Shown here: piece by piece, positions 4,823 to 8,426 of the stretch | How the letters are laid out: every line of letters begins with the position of its first letter | Numbering within the stretch: position 1 is the stretch's first letter | DNA from: Clostridia bacterium | Lineage (GTDB): Bacteria; Bacillota_A; Clostridia; Oscillospirales; CAG-272 | Reading direction: 5' to 3' | Assembly (NCBI GenBank): GCA_017652965.1 | Contig: JAGBZZ010000213.1 | Coordinates: 1 to 8,426 of the forward strand | DNA length: 8,426 bases | The notes under the pieces: generated by a model | Database searches by the model: none | What the model saw: the letters and a program-made list of their open reading frames with translations, nothing else | What the model was told of the DNA's origin: nothing | Position numbers and translations under genes: made by a program

Positions 4823-7654
4823 ATGCGTTACCGCTTGAATGAAGATCTTTTCTATCATAAGCAGCCGGAGCTTGCCTTCTTGGAGGATCTGCTTCGCCCT
4901 GTGCACCATGAGACCCCCGCCGTTTGGAATGCCCGTGCCGCCCGCGCGGACGAGGTCGTGCTGCGGGCTGTCAATATCCGCGCCGAGTTTCCGGATCCCG
5001 ATGGGCTCCTCGAGACCGCGTACGCCGATTTTTCTCTCTTTCTGAAGTTTGCCGGGATCGCCGAGGAGGAGGGCGGCCTGCCCCTCACCATCCGCCACGG
5101 TGCCACCGAATGCCGCGAGGCCTACCGCATCCTCGTCACGGCCGATGAGGTCGCGGTGGCGGCCGCCGATACCGAGGGTATCCGCCGCGCGCTTGTCTTT
5201 ATTGAGGATGAGATGCACCGCCGCGAGGGGGCGTTTCTGCCTCTTGGCGAGATCCGCCGTCATCCCGTCGTCAAGACCCGTATCTCGCGTTGCTTCTTCT
5301 CGCCGCCCAGCCACGCCTCCAATGAGGGGACGGTCAACGAGCTGGCCTCGGACATCGACTATTATCCCGACGAATATCTGAACCGCCTGGCGCATGACGG
5401 CATCAACGGCCTGTGGCTTGGCGCCTCCTTTCACGATCTTATCAAAAGCGATATCATCCCCGAGTACGCACCCGACGGCGAGCGACGCCTGAAAAAGCTG
5501 AACGCCGTGGTAGAGAAGTGCCGCCGCTTCGGCATCGGCATTTATCTGTTCTCGGTAGAGCCGGCCTCGGGATACGCCAACGATGCCTTTGAAAAGCATC
5601 CCGAATTCCACGGCTCGAACGCCTGGGGCGGCGCGCGGCATCTGTTCTGCCCGTCCACCGAGGGCTGCCGCGCCTACATCAAGGAGGCGATCACCCGCCT
5701 CTTTACCGCCGTGCCCCACCTTGCGGGCTTTATGGACATCACCACGGGCGAGTGCCTGTCGGGCTGCGGCTCTGCCAACACCCTTTCCTGCCCGCGCTGT
5801 CGCGAGACCTACGGCACTCACGCCGCCACCCTCGTCGCGACCGAGCGTATGATCGCCGAGGCGATGGAGGCCGTTGCCCCGGAGGCCGAGTTCATCAGCT
5901 GGACCTACTCGCAGCGCACCTGGGATCGCAACACGGTCAAGGAGGCCTGTGAATTGCGCGATCCGCGCGTCATCCATATGCAGAACTTCGAGGACTACGG
6001 CAAGACCGAGCAGCTGGGGCGTGAGCGCCTGGCGCTCGACTACTGGCTGTCCTTCGTCGGCCCCGGTGAGGTCATGGCCGATTCGCTGGCCATCAACAAG
6101 CGCCGCGGCATCCGCACCTTTGCCAAGATCCAGGCCTGCTCCTCGCATGAGATCTCGTCGGTGCCCTACGTGCCTGCCCCGGGTATTCTGTACGATAAGT
6201 ACCGTTATATGTATGAAAACGGCATTTCGGGCGTTGTGCAGTGCTGGTACTTCGGTAACTATCCCTGCATGATGAACAAGGCCGCCTCCGAGCTGTCCTT
6301 TGCCCCCGTATTCGCCGATAAGCACGCCTTCCTCGTCCACCTGGCCGGCATCTACTGGGGTAGCGAGGCCGAGACGGTGGCCACCGCCTGGGAGAAGTTT
6401 GAGGCGGGCTATCACAATTTCCCGATCAGCGTATCCTTTGAGTGGTTCGGCCCGATGCAGGATTCCCCCGCCGTGCCCCTGCACCTTCTGCCGGTCGACC
6501 TTGCCATGCCGGGCACCTGGCTTGTGCAGGATATGGTGGGCGGTGACCGCATCGGCGAGTGCCTGACCGACGGCCACACCATTGAAGAGGCGGTCGAGCT
6601 TGCCCGCCGTATGTGCACCCTGTGGGACGAGGGCAATGCCATCCTTTCGCCCATTTCGGACGGTGGCCGCCTGCGCCGCACCGAGCAAAAGAGCGTGGCC
6701 GCCGCCATCGCCATCCTCTTCCGCAGTGGATATAACGTCCTCCGCTTCTATGAGCTGCGCCGCCATCTCGGCATCGGTAAGGGAGAGCCTGCCGCCGTCC
6801 TTGCCGAGCTTGAGGCCATCGCCCGTGAGGAGATCGCGCTTTCCCGTGCGCTGATCCCGCTTTGCGAGGGGGACGGCCGCCTTGGCTACCACTCCGAGGC
6901 GCACGGCTATAAGTTCTTTAAGGAAAAGCTCGAGTGGCGTATCGGTGAGGTGGAGAAGTGCCTTGCGGAGGAGTTCCCGCTTGTCCGCGCCCGCATTGCC
7001 GAGGGGCTTGCCCCCCTGGCCTTCTACCGCGGTGAGGAGGAGGGCGCCCGCGTCATCCGCATTACCGAGGTCGCCGCACCGAGCGATTTCCGCACCGGCA
7101 CCGAGGCCGAGCAGGGAACCGGAAGCGGCCCCATCCGCATTGAGCATGAGTGGGAGGGCATGACGGTTCTGACGCCCGACGGCGCCATTGAGCCGGTAGA
7201 ATTCCTGAATACGGGCGATGGCCCCGCCAAGACCACCGTCTCGGCGACCGAGCAGGATGGCACCGTGACCCTCACCTTCCGCCTGAAGGACGGTGTCGGG
7301 GATGCGCTGATCATCCGCCCCGAGTTCCGCATGTTCTTCCCGTCCGCCCCCTTTGTGCTTCATGCAGGGAAGGTGGACATTACCGAAAACATCCATTATT
7401 CCTTCTTTGGCAAGCGGGTAGAGGAGCGCCGCGCCGCGATCCGTTGTGACTACACGCAGGAGGAGGACGGCACCGCCGTCTATCGCCTGGCGCTGGATCG
7501 CGCCGCCCTGGGGATGGAGGAAAACGAGCCCTTCCGTCTCTACGTGCGCCGCTACGGCTCGGTGGCCGAGGTTCTCGCGCCCGATGACCGTATGTTCCAG
7601 CGTCTGATCCACGGGCGCTACTCGCCGGATGCCTACGCCTTCTTTGTGAAGTAA
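4823..7654 (+). CDS. Large multidomain glycoside-hydrolase-like protein (GH20/GH67-like layout), 943 residues
   Basis: The ATG at 4823 has GGGAGG 6 bp upstream and a promoter behind it. The frame stays open for 750 codons further upstream, but only opposite the minus strand genes. There is no signal peptide. Residues 1-145 look like the alpha/beta N-terminal domain that precedes the barrel in GH20, GH67 and related enzymes (A-Y-R-I-L-V at 100-105; then A-A-D-T-E-G-I-R-R-A-L at 114-124). Residues about 150-550 resemble a TIM barrel: G-L-W-L-G at 196-200, I-Y-L-F-S-V-E at 240-246, F-M-D-I-T-T-G-E at 303-310, F-I-S-W at 357-360, G-V-V-Q-C-W-Y-F-G at 470-478 and S-F-E-W-F-G at 538-543. Glu310 and Glu246 are candidate catalytic residues. 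Cys311, 315, 323 and 326 form a possible metal-binding knot just after strand 4. Residues 570-735 are largely helical, and 740-943 are beta-rich, perhaps an accessory domain. Family and substrate are not certain. Confidence 0.85.
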   Translation: MRYRLNEDLFYHKQPELAFLEDLLRPVHHETPAVWNARAARADEVVLRAVNIRAEFPDPDGLLETAYADFSLFLKFAGIAEEEGGLPLTIRHGATECREAYRILVTADEVAVAAADTEGIRRALVFIEDEMHRREGAFLPLGEIRRHPVVKTRISRCFFSPPSHASNEGTVNELASDIDYYPDEYLNRLAHDGINGLWLGASFHDLIKSDIIPEYAPDGERRLKKLNAVVEKCRRFGIGIYLFSVEPASGYANDAFEKHPEFHGSNAWGGARHLFCPSTEGCRAYIKEAITRLFTAVPHLAGFMDITTGECLSGCGSANTLSCPRCRETYGTHAATLVATERMIAEAMEAVAPEAEFISWTYSQRTWDRNTVKEACELRDPRVIHMQNFEDYGKTEQLGRERLALDYWLSFVGPGEVMADSLAINKRRGIRTFAKIQACSSHEISSVPYVPAPGILYDKYRYMYENGISGVVQCWYFGNYPCMMNKAASELSFAPVFADKHAFLVHLAGIYWGSEAETVATAWEKFEAGYHNFPISVSFEWFGPMQDSPAVPLHLLPVDLAMPGTWLVQDMVGGDRIGECLTDGHTIEEAVELARRMCTLWDEGNAILSPISDGGRLRRTEQKSVAAAIAILFRSGYNVLRFYELRRHLGIGKGEPAAVLAELEAIAREEIALSRALIPLCEGDGRLGYHSEAHGYKFFKEKLEWRIGEVEKCLAEEFPLVRARIAEGLAPLAFYRGEEEGARVIRITEVAAPSDFRTGTEAEQGTGSGPIRIEHEWEGMTVLTPDGAIEPVEFLNTGDGPAKTTVSATEQDGTVTLTFRLKDGVGDALIIRPEFRMFFPSAPFVLHAGKVDITENIHYSFFGKRVEERRAAIRCDYTQEEDGTAVYRLALDRAALGMEENEPFRLYVRRYGSVAEVLAPDDRMFQRLIHGRYSPDAYAFFVK

Positions 7655-7680
7655 GCGGCAAAGGCTGAAGAAAACAACAG

Positions 7681-7728
7681 AAAAGGACGAAGGAGCGGGA
7701 GCTTTCCCGGTGCCTTCGTCCTTTTTTT
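7681..7728. terminator. Bidirectional intrinsic terminator between convergent genes
   Basis: AAAAGGACGAAGG at 7681-7693 pairs with CCTTCGTCCTTTT at 7713-7725, with a smaller CGGGA/TCCCG stem in the loop (7696-7700 with 7705-7709). A run of seven T (7722-7728) closes the + strand. On the minus strand, A-rich + strand sequence at 7671-7684 gives a less regular T-run. It ends the 943-residue gene and the gene whose TAA occupies 7729-7727, which overlaps the T-run. Confidence 0.85.
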
Positions 7729-8426
7729 AGCAGTTCGAGATCTTTTTGAGGTATTCGGTCAGATGGTGGAAACGGGTGACAATACCCCCTTCGACCGAGC
7801 CTTCGGTAAAGGCGGGGGAAAGCACGCGGCGGGAATAGGCCTTCATCTCCTCCATGCGGGCAAGGAGGGGTGCCACTGCCGCAGGGCTCTTTTCACCGTC
7901 CCCCGTGATATAGAAGATGGCATCACAGAAGAAGTCCAGCATATCGATCGCCCAGTGCCAAAGCGAGAGGAAATATTCCTGCTCGGGGGTCTTGGGCGCG
8001 GCCAGCTTCAGGGTCTCTCTGGTGGAGGCCAGCACCTCGCGCAGCTCGGTATAGCGCAGGTGGATGCCGGTGGGGTTCTTCTCCAGCACCTCGGCGCGCG
8101 GCAGGTAATAGCACTTTACGTCAAAGGGAAGACCGAAGAAAAGCCCGGTGTCAGCGTCCGAATGCTCGTTGTAGGAGGCGATCACCGCGCTGGCCGCCAC
8201 GGCACGGTCGATGGCGTCGCCAAGGGTACGGTAAAGGTCGGCCAAGGCGGGCTAGGCAACGCCAAAGTGCCGCTCGGCATATGTGCGGTTGATCTCCTCG
8301 CGCGAGATGTCGGGATCCTTGGCCCGCATAGCGGCCGAGTGGATGGGATAGGTGCAAAGATGCCAGGGGGCGCGGCGGCAGGCCCAGCTGGTGATGATAA
8401 AGCCCGAAAGCTCCTCCCGCTCGGCC
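7727..8426 (-). pseudogene. C-terminal part of a glycosidase-like gene, interrupted by an in-frame TAG (5' end outside window)
   Basis: On the minus strand, one frame reads from the window edge for 57 residues, meets TAG at 8254-8252, then continues for 174 residues to a TAA at 7729-7727. The upstream segment includes I-I-T-S-W-A-C-R-R-A-P-W and D-P-D-I-S-R-E-E-I-N; the downstream one starts P-A-L-A-D-L-Y-R-T-L-G and ends in a helical region (Leu, Glu and Lys rich). Both read as one continuous protein with no frameshift. The T-S-W-x-x-R pattern and helical tail recall the C-terminal parts of GH20-like proteins, a tentative link. A separate start for the downstream part would need the TTG at 8245, which has no Shine-Dalgarno, so it is unlikely to be an independent gene. 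A single change such as GAG to TAG would explain the stop. Alternatives are a sequencing error or TAG read-through. Confidence 0.65.

Noticed and set aside
4802..7612. A 936-codon open frame on the minus strand opposite the 943-residue gene
   Set aside because: It is a shadow caused by strong third-position GC bias. There is no plausible start signal, its composition is low-complexity-like (Gly, Ala, Asp and His rich), and the sense gene has motifs, promoter and terminator.
8243..8245. Independent gene starting at a TTG after the TAG
   Set aside because: There is no Shine-Dalgarno before the TTG, and the sequence on both sides of the TAG reads as one protein. Treated as an interrupted gene.

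Overview
The window is gene-dense, GC-rich DNA from what is probably a Firmicutes/Clostridia-type bacterium, perhaps from a gut or other anaerobic habitat. This rests on strong AGGAGG-type ribosome binding sites, sigma-A-like promoters with extended -10 boxes, compact U-tailed hairpin terminators, TGA/TAA stops and short intergenic gaps. The taxonomy is inference, since no rRNA or tRNA gene is present. I see no transposase, integrase, CRISPR array or phage gene.

Layout. (1) 1-84: the last 27 codons of an unidentified + strand gene. (2) 102-1881: a sigma-A promoter drives a tandem pair of 261-residue paralogues (177-962 and 1034-1819, about 78% identical, no gaps) of an uncharacterised, probably TIM-barrel family. 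A hairpin separates the two, and a strong bidirectional terminator ends the unit. (3) 1882-2484 (-): a 200-residue hypothetical protein with a long N-terminal membrane segment. (4) 4630-2591 (-): a two-gene operon of tandem paralogues (335 and 339 residues) carrying a GH20-like F-H-L-G-M-D-E-E motif. (5) 4823-7654 (+): a 943-residue multidomain glycosidase-like protein, divergent from the operon across a 192-bp regulatory region that holds a perfect 18-bp palindrome. (6) 7727-8426 (-): the C-terminal part of another probable glycosidase-like gene, interrupted by an in-frame TAG.

How the genes may work together. At least three genes (five if the 261-residue pair is also catalytic) look like carbohydrate-active TIM-barrel proteins. 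None shows a signal peptide, so they probably act in the cytoplasm on imported oligosaccharides or glycosides. The divergent promoters around the palindrome suggest that the GH20-like pair and the 943-residue protein are co-regulated by one unseen repressor. No transporter or regulator lies in the window, so the locus probably continues outside it. The substrate cannot be read from this sequence. The most unusual points are two independent tandem gene duplications of poorly described families within 5 kb, the palindromic operator, and the TAG-interrupted gene.
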